Source of the DNA: JAADHX01 sp964569385
GTDB lineage: Bacteria > Actinomycetota > Acidimicrobiia > Acidimicrobiales > Poriferisodalaceae
Direction: 5' to 3'
Assembly (NCBI GenBank): GCA_964569385.1
Contig: CAZMUM010000001.1
Span: forward strand, 1-64,000
Length of the DNA: 64,000 nt
Shown one piece after another: positions 1 to 8,608 of the stretch. The notes under the pieces were generated by a model. That model searched no databases. It was not told the origin of the DNA and saw nothing but the letters and a program-made list of their open reading frames with translations. Within the stretch, counting starts at the first letter, position 1. The number at the start of each line of letters is the position of its first letter. Position numbers and translations under genes: made by a program.

Positions 1-74
1 CACCAGCCTCCCCGATCACTCAGAACAACTGGTCGACCCCCATTAGGAGTGGTCTGTTCGCTCTATCTTCGGGG

Positions 75-845
75 TTAACTGAATAGGGCCGGTACGATTT
101 CGCCTATGGGGCCGCGAACTACGACGTTGGCTAGGTGATCCATCTCGGTTTCTGACCCGTTGATGATGATCACCTTGGCACCGGTCTGCGCTGCGACAGG
201 TACAACTGCGGCAATTGGATACACCGAAAGCGTCGACCCGATTGCGATCATTAGGTCACAGCCACTAGCCGCAGTCTCGGCCCGACGCAGGTCGGTGGCG
301 ACCAGTGATTGTCCGAAACTGATCGTGGCCGACTTAAGAATCTCGCCACAGATTGGACATGGCGGGTCTTCCTCACCTCCTCGAACCCGATTGAGGGCGA
401 TCTGCATGTCGTCGCGATAGTCACACGACATACAAACCACCTCACGAATCGAACCGTGAATCTCAATCACCTTTTGCGCTGATGAGCCGGCCGCGTGATG
501 CAATCCGTCGATGTTCTGGGTGATCAGGGTGGTTAGGGTGCCGTGACGCTCGAATTCGGCCAGGGCCAAGTGGGCGCGATTCGGTTCGGCGCTCCAAGCC
601 CGCGCATCGAGCCGGCTTCTCCAAGCAGCAACTCGAACGTCGCGATCGCCCATGTAGTGGTCGATCGTGGCCCGTTTCTCTGCGGCTGGGTTCTTCGTCC
701 ACACACCGTTTGGCCCCCGAAAATCGGGGATTCCAGAGTCGGTCGAGATTCCGGCACCTGTAAGCACCACGACGTCGGAGGCCGCTCTCAGCAGGGCCAT
801 GGCGCGGTCGAGTTCGCCTTCTGACGACGGACTTGAATCACTCAT
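75..845 (-). CDS. cobB: NAD-dependent protein deacylase, sirtuin (Sir2) family
   Basis: Sirtuins remove acyl groups from protein lysines using NAD+, giving nicotinamide and O-acyl-ADP-ribose in the cytoplasm. Visible motifs are the NAD-binding GAGIST near residue 30 followed by SGIPDFRG, the TQNIDGLHHAAG segment, the catalytic histidine in EIHGS, and a four-cysteine zinc site from CMSC and CPIC about 20 residues apart. IAIGSTLSVYPIA and IIINGSETEMD complete the Rossmann fold. I start at the ATG ending at 845 (MSDSSPSSE) because the upstream in-frame extension of 23 residues is not sirtuin-like; the product is then 256 aa, usual for bacterial sirtuins. The gene stands alone and is divergent from the gene at 1010. 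Substrates cannot be inferred from sequence; in actinobacteria acyl-CoA synthetases are frequent targets. Confidence 0.93.
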   Translation of the reverse strand: MSDSSPSSEGELDRAMALLRAASDVVVLTGAGISTDSGIPDFRGPNGVWTKNPAAEKRATIDHYMGDRDVRVAAWRSRLDARAWSAEPNRAHLALAEFERHGTLTTLITQNIDGLHHAAGSSAQKVIEIHGSIREVVCMSCDYRDDMQIALNRVRGGEEDPPCPICGEILKSATISFGQSLVATDLRRAETAASGCDLMIAIGSTLSVYPIAAVVPVAAQTGAKVIIINGSETEMDHLANVVVRGPIGEIVPALFS

Positions 846-1009
846 TGACCCAGTCTCCCAGCACGAACGATTCAGCGTGCAACTCGAACGCTCGCCCGAA
901 CTCACCGATGGCACAGAATGTATTGAAAGATGACGCTATGGCAGATAGAGTACTGCTCTAGGTTGAACACTTCCCTTCGTTAGCCAACTAGCTCTCCCAG
1001 GGAACACCC

Positions 1010-1480
1010 ATGACCCATACTCCAATGGACCTCAGCGCCGGGCGTCTCGATCTATCGATCTGGACCGACCCCGTCATCGACCAACTCGGTCACGACCCGA
1101 GATCTGCATACGCCGAAACGTTTTGGCTCGGCATCATCGGACCATCGACGCTTTGGTTCTTACGACTTGCGGTCGGCCGCCTCGACGGAACCCGCGATCA
1201 GGACGTGGTCGTACCGCTCGATGTGGCTGATACCGCGCGATGCATCGGCATGAGTTGGAACGGCGGCAAACACTCACCGTTTGCGCGCATGATCGATCGG
1301 GCTATCCGCTTCGGAACAGTTCGTCCACTCGACCCGCACACACTGGCAGTGCGCCGTCGGTTGCCACCCCTTACTGTCAGGCAAACAGAACGACTCCCAG
1401 AACGCCTTCAACAACATCACAAGGCGGTTCAACTGACGGCCGTCAGGTCAGCGCCGACCTCAATTCAAGAAACGGCATGA
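1010..1480 (+). CDS. Hypothetical protein, 156 aa
   Basis: I do not recognise a named family. The protein has no signal peptide or clear membrane span. It opens with MDLSAGRLDLSIWTDPVIDQ, has a central tryptophan-rich stretch (ETFWLGIIGPSTLWFLRL) and a basic C-terminal half (TVRPLDPHTLAVRRRLPPL, then RQTERLPERLQQHH). The LGIIGPSTLWFLR core and arginine-rich tail suggest a DNA- or RNA-associated cytosolic protein, but that is a guess. A GGGAA ribosome site lies 8 bases before the ATG. It is convergent with the leucyl aminopeptidase gene and divergent from the sirtuin gene. Codon use looks like its neighbours and no long ORF on the other strand competes, so I take it as real. Confidence 0.7.
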   Translation: MTHTPMDLSAGRLDLSIWTDPVIDQLGHDPRSAYAETFWLGIIGPSTLWFLRLAVGRLDGTRDQDVVVPLDVADTARCIGMSWNGGKHSPFARMIDRAIRFGTVRPLDPHTLAVRRRLPPLTVRQTERLPERLQQHHKAVQLTAVRSAPTSIQETA

Positions 1481-1525
1481 TCGCCAGCCCTCGTTGTGAG
1501 TCGAAAGAAGCCGCGCCAGCCCTCG

Positions 1526-2977
1526 TTATGAGTCGAAAGAGCCAACGAACTCGAGCAGAGTACGAACACCAAACCCCGTAGCTCCTTTGGCGAACTCGCC
1601 GGTCTGATCTTCGACTGCTACGGGGCCAGCGATATCGAGATGAACCCACGGGTGCTCGTCGACGAACTCTTGCAGGAACAACCCTGCCGTTAGGCTGCCG
1701 CCCCAGCGCCCAGCGCCGATGTTTTTCAGGTCGGCGATCTCGGAGTCGAGCTGTTTGCGATACATCTTGGGTAGAGGCAGATGCCAGACTTCCTCTCCAG
1801 CGTCGGCGGCGGCCGCCTCGACCTTGGCGACGAGCCGGTCGTCGTTGCCCATCAGCCCCGCCACCTTCGCGCCAAGGGCCACCAAACAAGCACCGGTGAG
1901 GGTCGCGAGATCGATAATGGCGTCAGGTTCCATTTCTGCGGCCAAGCTAAGACCATCGGCCAAAACCAAACGACCCTCAGCGTCGGTATTGAGAACCTCG
2001 ACCGTCTTGCCGTTCCTGGCTGTAAAGACATCGCCAGGCATAATCGCATCGGGACCGGGTTGGTTATCGGTACAACAAGCGATACCGATGACGTTTACCG
2101 CGGGAGCAACCGCTGCGATCGCCCTAGCCGCGCCGACCACAGCCGCAGCACCGCCCATGTCGTTCTTCATGCCCATCATGCCGTCGGCTGGCTTAAGCGA
2201 GAGCCCACCAGTGTCGAAGGTGATGCCCTTGCCCACAAGCACTACGGTCTTGGTTGCGCCGTCGGGCTTCCATGACCACTTGATAAGTCGAGGCTCGTGG
2301 GTAGATCCGCTGTTGACCGCAATGAGCCCACCCAAACGCTCGTCACGAATCTTAGCTAGATCCCAAAGCTCAATATCGATGCCTGACGCAGCGGCTGCAT
2401 CTGCTGCCGCAGCCGCAAGATCGACCGCTCGTAGCGTTCCGCCTGGTTTGTTCACGAGATCTCGCGCTAGGGCCACACCTTCGGAGATGCCAACTGCTTT
2501 CGCCAGCACCGCGTTGGTGTCGAGCCCGTCTGGCACCACAAACACCACAGTGCTCAGTGCGTCGGCTTCGTCGGGATCGCCCTTCAATTCGTCGTAACGG
2601 TAAGAGGCCTGCAACACACCCTCGATGGCCCCTTGAAGCGCGACATCGGCGCCAACGGCCGACGATGCCTCGACCACCATGGACGACAGAACACTGTCGA
2701 GTTTTGCCGCAGCCCGGTACATCGCCGCGGCCCGAACGCGAATAGAAGGCGCGGTCGGTTCATCGTCGCCTAGACCGAGCCCGATCACAAGTTGATCGCC
2801 ATCGGCAGCAGTCACCGACTGACCGATCTTGCCCTCGAACCCGTGGGCCTTGACGATGGCCTCACTCAAACCGAGCTCGTCAATGTTGTCTGGGCGGACA
2901 GCTCGCTCTACTGCCGCAGCGCCAACATCGCCGTTGACCACAAACTGGAAACCGGACGCTTCGAAACGAATGGGCAT
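1526..2977 (-). CDS. pepA: Leucyl aminopeptidase (M17 family)
   Basis: This is a two-metal cytosolic exopeptidase that releases N-terminal residues from peptides in protein turnover. At 483 aa it has the usual length. The N-terminal macro-like domain covers roughly residues 1-165 and the catalytic domain the rest. Metal and catalytic motifs are GKGITFDTGGLSLKP, the KNDMGGAAAV segment and the family signature NTDAEGRLVLADGL, followed by DLATLTGACLVALG. The C-terminal GGSLTAGLFLQEFV and HLDIAGP segments are also typical. The start is the ATG ending at 2977, directly before MPIRFEASGF. It is transcribed away from the ECF42-type sigma gene downstream of 3125 on the same strand, with about 150 bases between, so it may have its own promoter. 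Confidence 0.96.
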   Translation of the reverse strand: MPIRFEASGFQFVVNGDVGAAAVERAVRPDNIDELGLSEAIVKAHGFEGKIGQSVTAADGDQLVIGLGLGDDEPTAPSIRVRAAAMYRAAAKLDSVLSSMVVEASSAVGADVALQGAIEGVLQASYRYDELKGDPDEADALSTVVFVVPDGLDTNAVLAKAVGISEGVALARDLVNKPGGTLRAVDLAAAAADAAAASGIDIELWDLAKIRDERLGGLIAVNSGSTHEPRLIKWSWKPDGATKTVVLVGKGITFDTGGLSLKPADGMMGMKNDMGGAAAVVGAARAIAAVAPAVNVIGIACCTDNQPGPDAIMPGDVFTARNGKTVEVLNTDAEGRLVLADGLSLAAEMEPDAIIDLATLTGACLVALGAKVAGLMGNDDRLVAKVEAAAADAGEEVWHLPLPKMYRKQLDSEIADLKNIGAGRWGGSLTAGLFLQEFVDEHPWVHLDIAGPVAVEDQTGEFAKGATGFGVRTLLEFVGSFDS

Positions 2978-3124
2978 TCAGACTCCTCAAGACGGCGCGC
3001 ACATTCGCACCAGATGGTTCCCAACACCGTACCGCCACCCCCAATCCACGCAACCTGTGTCGAGGATTGGGGTGATAACAACGATCCTCGACACTGGTTC
3101 GGAAAATGGGTTGCGGCTACTGGG

Positions 3125-4477
3125 TCAAGAGGCGAGGTCGGGAGGCCCGGGCGACGCTTCTGCCTCGCTGGACGCTTCGGCTTCGCGCGCAGATGCGGCG
3201 CGGCCTGCCAGGTAGTTGCGTTCGGCCTCGGTACCGCCAGCTTCGGCGGCGAGCTCGAACGCGGTCGCAGCCTCGGTCCACCGTTTGGAGCGACGCAAGA
3301 AGTCGGCCCTGGTAGCAAGGTACGGGCCGTAGTCGGCGAGGCTCTCGGCCAGCGGTTCCAGACGAGTGAGCCCCTCGGCCGGCCCCTGAATCATGGCCAC
3401 GGCCACAGTCTGGTTCAGGCGAATGACATCGGAGTCCTGGATGAGGAGCAAAGTTGAGTAGAGCGTTACGATCTGAGCCCAATCGGTTTCACCATAGGTT
3501 GGTGCGTCGGCATGTACTGCTGAGATAGCAGCCTGTATCTGATAGGGCCCGAGCCGACCCTGAGCCAGAGTTGCCACCAAGACATCGCGACCCTCTTCTA
3601 TGAACTCGGCGTCCCACAGTGATCGGTTTTGTCTCTCAAGTATCACCAACGCTCCGGCCGAGTCATGCCTGGCCGCGCTGCGGCTCGTATGTAACAGCAT
3701 GAGGGCAAGCAAACCACGCGCCTCGGGTTCATCTGGCAAGAGTTCGACGATGATTCGGCAGAGCCGAATAGCCTCAGCGCACAAATCACTACGGACCTGC
3801 GAATCGCCAGCAGTCGCGGAGTAACCCTCGTTGAAGAGCAAGTAGACCACAGTGAGTACTCCATCGACGCGCTCGGACAGGCGATCGGGTGGCGGCACCT
3901 CGAACGGGACCCCCGCATCACGGACTTTGCGTTTTGCCCTCACGAGCCGTTGAGCCATGGTGGCCTCTGGCACCATGAACGCCCGAGCTATCTCGCCCGT
4001 GGTTAGGCCGGCCAACGACCGAAGCGTCAACGCCACCCGCGCTTCGATAACGAGCGACGGGTGACAACAAGCGAACATGAGCTCGAGTCGATCGTCGGGA
4101 ATCAGCCCAAGAGGCGCAGTCTCGGCCCCGGCGTCGAGCTCGGCCTGAGTCGCCCACTGCTCATGCTTTTGACGGCCGCGAGCCGAACGGCGAGTTCGAT
4201 CGATCATGCGCCTGCGGGCCACAGTCAGCAGCCAACCGGCAGCCTGATCGGGAAGACCCTTTCGGGGCCACTCGTCCAAGGCTTGTTCGATCGCATCATG
4301 TAGCGCATCCTCGGCAAGCTGAAGGTCGCCGGTTGCTCTACTAAGCGTGGCCAAGAGCCGGGCTCGCTCGGTCACGATGACCTCGGCGACCAAATCGGAT
4401 GCGTTTGCGGATGCTGATGCTGATGTTTCCACGCAGCCATTCTGGCGCAGAGAAGCAGCGATGAGATTATTGGGCAA
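3125..4477 (-). CDS. ECF42-like RNA polymerase sigma factor with C-terminal TPR-like extension
   Basis: A sigma-70 family extracytoplasmic-function factor. Sigma region 2 spans about residues 30-100 (RATGDLQLAEDALHDAIEQA, then WLLTVARRRMIDRTRR). Region 4 spans about 130-190 (LTLRSLAGLTTGEIARAFMV, MAQRLVRAKRKVR). The remaining 250 residues, starting with VYLLFNEGYSATAGD, form the long helical extension found in the ECF42 group, which replaces a classical anti-sigma factor. ECF42 genes are known to sit next to DGPF/YCII proteins, and exactly such a gene starts divergently at 4556, which supports the call. The start may be the ATG ending at 4477 or a GTG ending at 4432; the first residues are a low-complexity Ala/Ser run. 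The C-terminus is acidic and Ala-rich. Confidence 0.9.
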   Translation of the reverse strand: MPNNLIAASLRQNGCVETSASASANASDLVAEVIVTERARLLATLSRATGDLQLAEDALHDAIEQALDEWPRKGLPDQAAGWLLTVARRRMIDRTRRSARGRQKHEQWATQAELDAGAETAPLGLIPDDRLELMFACCHPSLVIEARVALTLRSLAGLTTGEIARAFMVPEATMAQRLVRAKRKVRDAGVPFEVPPPDRLSERVDGVLTVVYLLFNEGYSATAGDSQVRSDLCAEAIRLCRIIVELLPDEPEARGLLALMLLHTSRSAARHDSAGALVILERQNRSLWDAEFIEEGRDVLVATLAQGRLGPYQIQAAISAVHADAPTYGETDWAQIVTLYSTLLLIQDSDVIRLNQTVAVAMIQGPAEGLTRLEPLAESLADYGPYLATRADFLRRSKRWTEAATAFELAAEAGGTEAERNYLAGRAASAREAEASSEAEASPGPPDLAS

Positions 4478-4555
4478 TGCTGTCGATCCCGGACCAATCC
4501 GTTCGACCTCTCATCGACAGACAACCTCACCGTCCGCCTCATGCTGGAGACACCC

Positions 4556-4903
4556 ATGCAATACCTCTGCCTTATCTACACCGACCCGACCCAGGGGCCA
4601 CAAACTCCCGAAGCAACGGCCGCTGCCATGCCAGCCTGGATGGAGTTCACCGCCGCGACCCAAGCCGCGGGCGTCTTCGTGGCCGGAGAAGCGCTTCAGC
4701 CCGTGTCGACGGCCACGACTGTGCGCAAGCGCGACAGCGGTACCAGCCACACCGATGGTCCTTTTGCCGAGACCAAAGAGAACCTTGGCGGCTACTACCT
4801 TCTCGACTGCGAGAATCTAGACGCCGCTCTGTTGTGGGCCGCGAAGATCCCCGCAGCCGACTATGGCTCGATCGAAGTTCGGCCGGTGATGGACCTCGGC
4901 TGA
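4556..4903 (+). CDS. YCII/DGPF-domain protein, ECF42 partner
   Basis: A 115-aa protein of the YCII-related (DGPF) family. It opens with MQYLCLIYTDPTQG and carries the name-giving DGPFAETKENLGGYYLLD motif at about residues 65-83, then AADYGSIEVRPVMD. Such proteins form small ferredoxin-like dimers and accompany ECF42 sigma factors; the biochemical role is unknown. I start at 4556, not at the upstream in-frame ATG at 4541, because GGAGA lies five bases before 4556 and the family begins with M(K/Q)Y. The gene is divergent from the sigma gene at 4477, with an 80-base shared promoter region. Convergent with the LigD polymerase gene, whose restored reading frame would end at 4912. Confidence 0.92.
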   Translation: MQYLCLIYTDPTQGPQTPEATAAAMPAWMEFTAATQAAGVFVAGEALQPVSTATTVRKRDSGTSHTDGPFAETKENLGGYYLLDCENLDAALLWAAKIPAADYGSIEVRPVMDLG

Positions 4904-4911
4904 GAGGTTCC

Positions 4912-5810
4912 TCAACCAGCAGCCGGCAAGGTCTGCATTAGGGTTGTAACCGGGGCGAACAGATCACCGAACTCGGCGACCCTCGCAATGACGTCATCGG
5001 CCAAGAAGACCGGACCAGACCCCGCGGCATGGCCGCAATCTCACCAACCTCATCCCAACCAATCGGCGTCGATACAGATGGCTTTGCTCGGGCCCGCAAC
5101 GAGTAGACACCAACTGTGGTCTTGCCACGGCTGTTTTGGCTCCAGTCGATGAAGACCTTGCCAGGCCGCTTGGCCTTAATCATCTCGACGAGCACTCGCT
5201 CAGGATGTTGTTTCATAAGAAGCTGGCCAACGGCGAGCGCGAATGACGAAGCGTGATCGTGGGTCGAGTCTGGGTTATTCAGCGGCACGTACACCTGAAG
5301 ACCCTTCGAACCCGAAGTTTTGGCGAACGATTGAAGACCAACCGAGCTGAGCACGTCGTTTGCCCACAGCGCCACCGCGCAGCAATCGGTCAAGTCGGCG
5401 GGCTCACCCGGATCTAGATCAAGAACGAGGATCGTTGGCGTGTCGAGGAACCCGGCCCTTGCCATCGGCACGTGAATTTCGAGCGCAACCTGGTTTCCGG
5501 CCCACACCAACCCGGCCACCGAGCTAAACGTTGATGATCGAACACCTCCGGGCCCATCGGCTATGCCCACAAAGTCGGGCGCGTGTCCGGGCCGGTTCTT
5601 CTCAAAGAACGACGACGCCGTAACGCCATTGGGCCAGCGGGTGAAGGTGAGAGCTCGACCTTCGATGTGGGGCAACATGACCGGCGCAATAGCGGCGTAG
5701 TACGAGATCACTTCGGCCTTGGTAAACCCAACCTCTGGGTACATCACCTTGGTGAGGTTGGTTAGACGCACCCTCTCCCCGCCTACCTCGACGGTGGTCG
5801 CCTCGGCCAC
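4912..5810 (-). CDS. ligD: LigD-type NHEJ polymerase (primase-polymerase), C-terminus frameshifted
   Basis: The polymerase domain of bacterial non-homologous end joining fills or extends DNA ends, preferring ribonucleotides. The archaeo-eukaryotic primase core is complete: LTNLTKVMYPE at the start, ALTFTRWPNG, the metal pair in VLDLDPG, TSGSKGLQVYVPL, and VFIDWSQNSRGKTTV followed by STPIGWDEV. After GEIAA the reading frame leaves the family pattern and ends at 4938 in an unrelated tail. A one-base shift near 5020-5030, within or next to a CGCGGGG run, restores a normal ending (SGPVFLADDVIARVAEF, then GDLFAPVTTLMQTL) that stops at 4912. The catalytic residues lie before the break, so the product may still work, or the shift may be a sequencing error. 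Last gene of the ligase-Ku-polymerase operon; its GGCCGAGGC start region lies 3 bases from the Ku stop. Confidence 0.88.
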
Positions 5811-5813
5811 GAT

Positions 5814-6731
5814 TTATGCGCTCTTGCGTTGCGGTGCTCGTTTCTTGACCGCCATCTTTTTTTTCGCAGCAGCCTTCTTCTTTGCTGTGGTTTTCTTGGA
5901 AGAGGTCGTCTTGGTTGGCTTCTCCTTCGTTGCGCCTTTGCCTGACCGAGCCGCCTTGGCCGCAGCAACACTGGCTTCGAGCGCCGCCAGTAGGTCGACA
6001 ACCCTGCCATCGTCGACCTCGGGCACTGTCGCAACGATCTCTTCACCAGCGGCCTTGCGTTGCAACAGCGCAACGAGTTCGTCGCGGTGTGTATCGCGAT
6101 AGTCCTCGGCCGCGAAGTTCGCCTCAAGCGAGCCGATTAGCTGTTTGGCCATCGTCAACTCGGCCTCGGAAACCTCAACTTCGAAAACGCGCTCGAACTC
6201 GGGAATGGCCTCAGGAGACACTTGGTCGGCGGCGTAGGCGAGTGTGGCTAGTTGTAAGTAACCGTCCTTGGGTCGAATGGCCGCTAGGTATTGTTTGTTG
6301 CTCCGCACGAAGCGGGCCACCGCAACCTTGCCTTCATCTTCCATACCGGCTGCCAATAGCCTGTAGGCCTTCTCGAAACCCTCGTGCGGGGCAACGTAGT
6401 ACGCACCGTCGAACGTCATAGGGTCGATCTGATCGATGTCGACGAAGGCCTCGATGTCGACGGCTCGTCCAGCTTTTGGCGAAACCGACTGAATTTCTTC
6501 GTCGCTAATGAGAACGTATTGTCCCTTGGCGTACTCGTACCCACGCACAAGGTTCTCGGTGGGAACCTCCGAGCCGTCAGCCGCCGACACCTTCTTGTAC
6601 TTGATGCGGCTCATCGTTCGATCGTCGAGTTGGTTGAAGCTGACCGACTTTCGAGAAACTGCGTTGTACAGCTTGACCGGAATTGTGACTAACCCAAAGC
6701 TGATTGATCCGTTCCAGATTGCTCTTGGCAT
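5814..6731 (-). CDS. ku: Non-homologous end-joining protein Ku
   Basis: Bacterial Ku forms a homodimeric ring on broken DNA ends and recruits the ligase and polymerase. The start MPRAIWNGSISFGLVTIPVK is diagnostic, followed by YEYAKGQYVLISDEE and the bridge region YYVAPHEGFEKAYRLLAAGM and VRSNKQYLAAIRP. The core ends near residue 255. A 45-residue C-terminal tail made almost wholly of Lys, Ala, Thr and Arg follows (for example TTAKKKAAAKKKMAVKKR). Such tails bind DNA and let mycobacterial Ku load internally and bridge ends. The length of 305 aa is normal for actinobacteria. It lies between the ligase (27 bases upstream) and the polymerase (3 bases downstream), so the three are one transcription unit. 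Confidence 0.97.
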   Translation of the reverse strand: MPRAIWNGSISFGLVTIPVKLYNAVSRKSVSFNQLDDRTMSRIKYKKVSAADGSEVPTENLVRGYEYAKGQYVLISDEEIQSVSPKAGRAVDIEAFVDIDQIDPMTFDGAYYVAPHEGFEKAYRLLAAGMEDEGKVAVARFVRSNKQYLAAIRPKDGYLQLATLAYAADQVSPEAIPEFERVFEVEVSEAELTMAKQLIGSLEANFAAEDYRDTHRDELVALLQRKAAGEEIVATVPEVDDGRVVDLLAALEASVAAAKAARSGKGATKEKPTKTTSSKKTTAKKKAAAKKKMAVKKRAPQRKSA

Positions 6732-6758
6732 ATGGATTCTCCAGTCGTGTACGGCTAC

Positions 6759-7706
6759 CTACAAAGGCAACTGCACGTCGTCTGCTAGTCGGTCGGTGCG
6801 ACGGCCGATGTAGGAAGGGTGCCGCAAGACGAGGCTGTTCGTCCACTGGTGGTATCTAACTTGCACTACGAGTTCGGGTCGAACGAAGGAACCATCCGGC
6901 CGTTCCGGCCCGATTTCGAACGGATCGACGTCGACCAAGAGCGCACCCAGATGGTCTCTAAACAGCGCTGCGTCGGCATCGGACAGCCCGCTCCCAACTG
7001 AGCCGACGTACCGAAATCGGCCCTCGTCGTACGCACCAAGCAGCAAAGATCCAACCGCGCCCAAGCGTCGTCCGGAGCCCTCGGTGAACCCGCCAACGAC
7101 AAACTCGTCGATGCGCATCAGCTTGACCTTCTGCCAGCTCGACGACCGGCGCCCAGGCAGATAAATACCCTCGCGACGCTTCGCGATGAGGCCCTCGAGT
7201 TTGAGAGACTCTGCAGCCTCGAGCGTGGCCTTGCCATCGCCTTCGAAGAACGGAGGAACTCGCCATGAGGAACCGCTCAACTCCAGTGAGTCGAGGACCC
7301 GGCGCCGTTCGTGCCATGGCAAACCACAAACGTCGTGACCATCAAGACGCAGCACATCGAACACGAAATAGTTAACCGGATGGGTGCCGACCAAAGAAGA
7401 CACGTGATGCGGGTCGACGACGTGCAGTCGGTGCTGAAGCAACCCAAAACTCGGGCGTTTGTCTTGGTCGAGAACCAACAATTCGCCATCGAGCACCGTG
7501 TTTGGCGGAAGTTCACTCGCGATTGGATGGACCTCGGGAAACGAGATGGTGAGGTCGTTGCGGTTTCGGCTCAGGAGCGAGATGTTGCCCTCGGGGTTGG
7601 TTTCTGCAAGACACCGCACACCATCCCACTTGAACTCATACACCCAGCCATCGTCGGAGCTTGGCAGCTCGCCAGGTGTAGCCAGCATGGGCTCAATTGC
7701 GATCAC
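6759..7706 (-). CDS. ligD: ATP-dependent DNA ligase (LigD-type ligase domain)
   Basis: A stand-alone ligase that seals DNA nicks in end joining, using ATP. The nucleotidyl-transfer lysine is in EFKWDGVR (motif I, about residue 27). Other motifs are VLDGELLVLD (motif III), FVFDVLRLDG, EGLIAKRR (motif IV) and WQKVKLMRIDEFVVGGFTEG (motif V and the start of the OB fold). The OB domain runs to about residue 300 and ends with VRYHQWTNSLVLRHPSYIG. At 315 aa it matches the separate ligase domain of split LigD systems. The start is a GTG ending at 7706. First gene of the NHEJ operon, with 27 bases to Ku. The 13 bases to the upstream membrane-protein gene allow read-through from it. Confidence 0.95.
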   Translation of the reverse strand: MIAIEPMLATPGELPSSDDGWVYEFKWDGVRCLAETNPEGNISLLSRNRNDLTISFPEVHPIASELPPNTVLDGELLVLDQDKRPSFGLLQHRLHVVDPHHVSSLVGTHPVNYFVFDVLRLDGHDVCGLPWHERRRVLDSLELSGSSWRVPPFFEGDGKATLEAAESLKLEGLIAKRREGIYLPGRRSSSWQKVKLMRIDEFVVGGFTEGSGRRLGAVGSLLLGAYDEGRFRYVGSVGSGLSDADAALFRDHLGALLVDVDPFEIGPERPDGSFVRPELVVQVRYHQWTNSLVLRHPSYIGRRTDRLADDVQLPL

Positions 7707-7719
7707 TTCAACGCCGCAC

Positions 7720-8592
7720 TCATGTCGACGCGAGAAGCGCTCTCGCTATCAAGTCTGTGCCGAAGGCAGTAAGTATCGCCAGATACAGCAGCCCGGTAGC
7801 CGCCATGACCGCGGAGTAGTACCGCTCCTTGAGCGCGGCCATAGTCACAAACACAAGCACGATGGTGGTGATTGCCGAGACACCCCAAAACCACCCAAGG
7901 ATGCCCTGGTAGCCGTCGTCGATGGCACCAGTCCAGACCGAGACCATGCCGGTTGGGACTAGGAGCAGGCCAACCTCGATGGGCCAGATGTACCCGACCC
8001 AGCGCACCAGCTCGACCAATGCGCCCCGTTTCAACCCGGGCTGAACTAGGTACCAATGTCCGAGCAACATCGCATCGGTTACCGCGCCCAGAAACGCGGC
8101 GCCGGCCAAGGTGCGCGCGATGGCAAGGGCATCGTTTCCGCCAGCAGCTGCACCAGCAAACACCAAACCGACCGAGCCGAGGAAAGGTGCAACGAGGTCG
8201 AGTCGCGGGTCGAATTCGGTCAACACCTTCGTGTTGACGCCGGCTGATCGAGGTTCGGCAGTGCGTTCTATCCCGGTCATCGCAGCCACACGCTCACTGC
8301 GGCGATCGTGCTCAGCTATGTGACCCGACACGCCGGCCTTTCGTCGAATGACCGACATACACAAGGCCACCGACGCGGCCACAACCACACCGATTTGGGC
8401 TAGCTCGCGGCCCAGAACCAGCCCATACCGGAACCCCGAAACCACACCCATCGCGGCCAACAAGATGAAGATGCCCCTCATGAGCCAGCCATATCCAAGG
8501 CTGAGCTCGCGACGGCGGGTCGTGACCCACATAAACAGCAGACCACCGGTTGACCACTGAAGCAGCACTGTTGCTGCGTCGAGTTCGATCAC
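7720..8592 (-). CDS. Multi-pass integral membrane protein, unknown function
   Basis: A 290-residue protein with about eight hydrophobic helices. The first three lie in residues 10-80 (ATVLLQWSTGGLLFMWVTT, GIFILLAAMGVVSGFRYG, IGVVVAASVALCMSVI). A polar cytosolic loop of about 50 residues follows. More helices come after 130, including LDLVAPFLGSVGLVFAGAAA, YIWPIEVGLLLVPTGMVSV and ATGLLYLAILTAFGTDLIA. I do not recognise the family; no transporter or enzyme signature is visible. The start is a GTG ending at 8592. It lies between the Xaa-Pro peptidase (16 bases upstream) and the NHEJ ligase (13 bases downstream) on the same strand, so it may be co-transcribed with both, although no functional link is apparent. 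Confidence 0.82.
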   Translation of the reverse strand: MIELDAATVLLQWSTGGLLFMWVTTRRRELSLGYGWLMRGIFILLAAMGVVSGFRYGLVLGRELAQIGVVVAASVALCMSVIRRKAGVSGHIAEHDRRSERVAAMTGIERTAEPRSAGVNTKVLTEFDPRLDLVAPFLGSVGLVFAGAAAGGNDALAIARTLAGAAFLGAVTDAMLLGHWYLVQPGLKRGALVELVRWVGYIWPIEVGLLLVPTGMVSVWTGAIDDGYQGILGWFWGVSAITTIVLVFVTMAALKERYYSAVMAATGLLYLAILTAFGTDLIARALLAST

Positions 8593-8608
8593 GCGACGAA
8601 AGACAATC

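Noticed and set aside
1719..2597. 292-aa plus-strand frame
   Set aside because: Antisense to pepA; composition is a Ser/Pro/Ala shadow and pepA has full family motifs.
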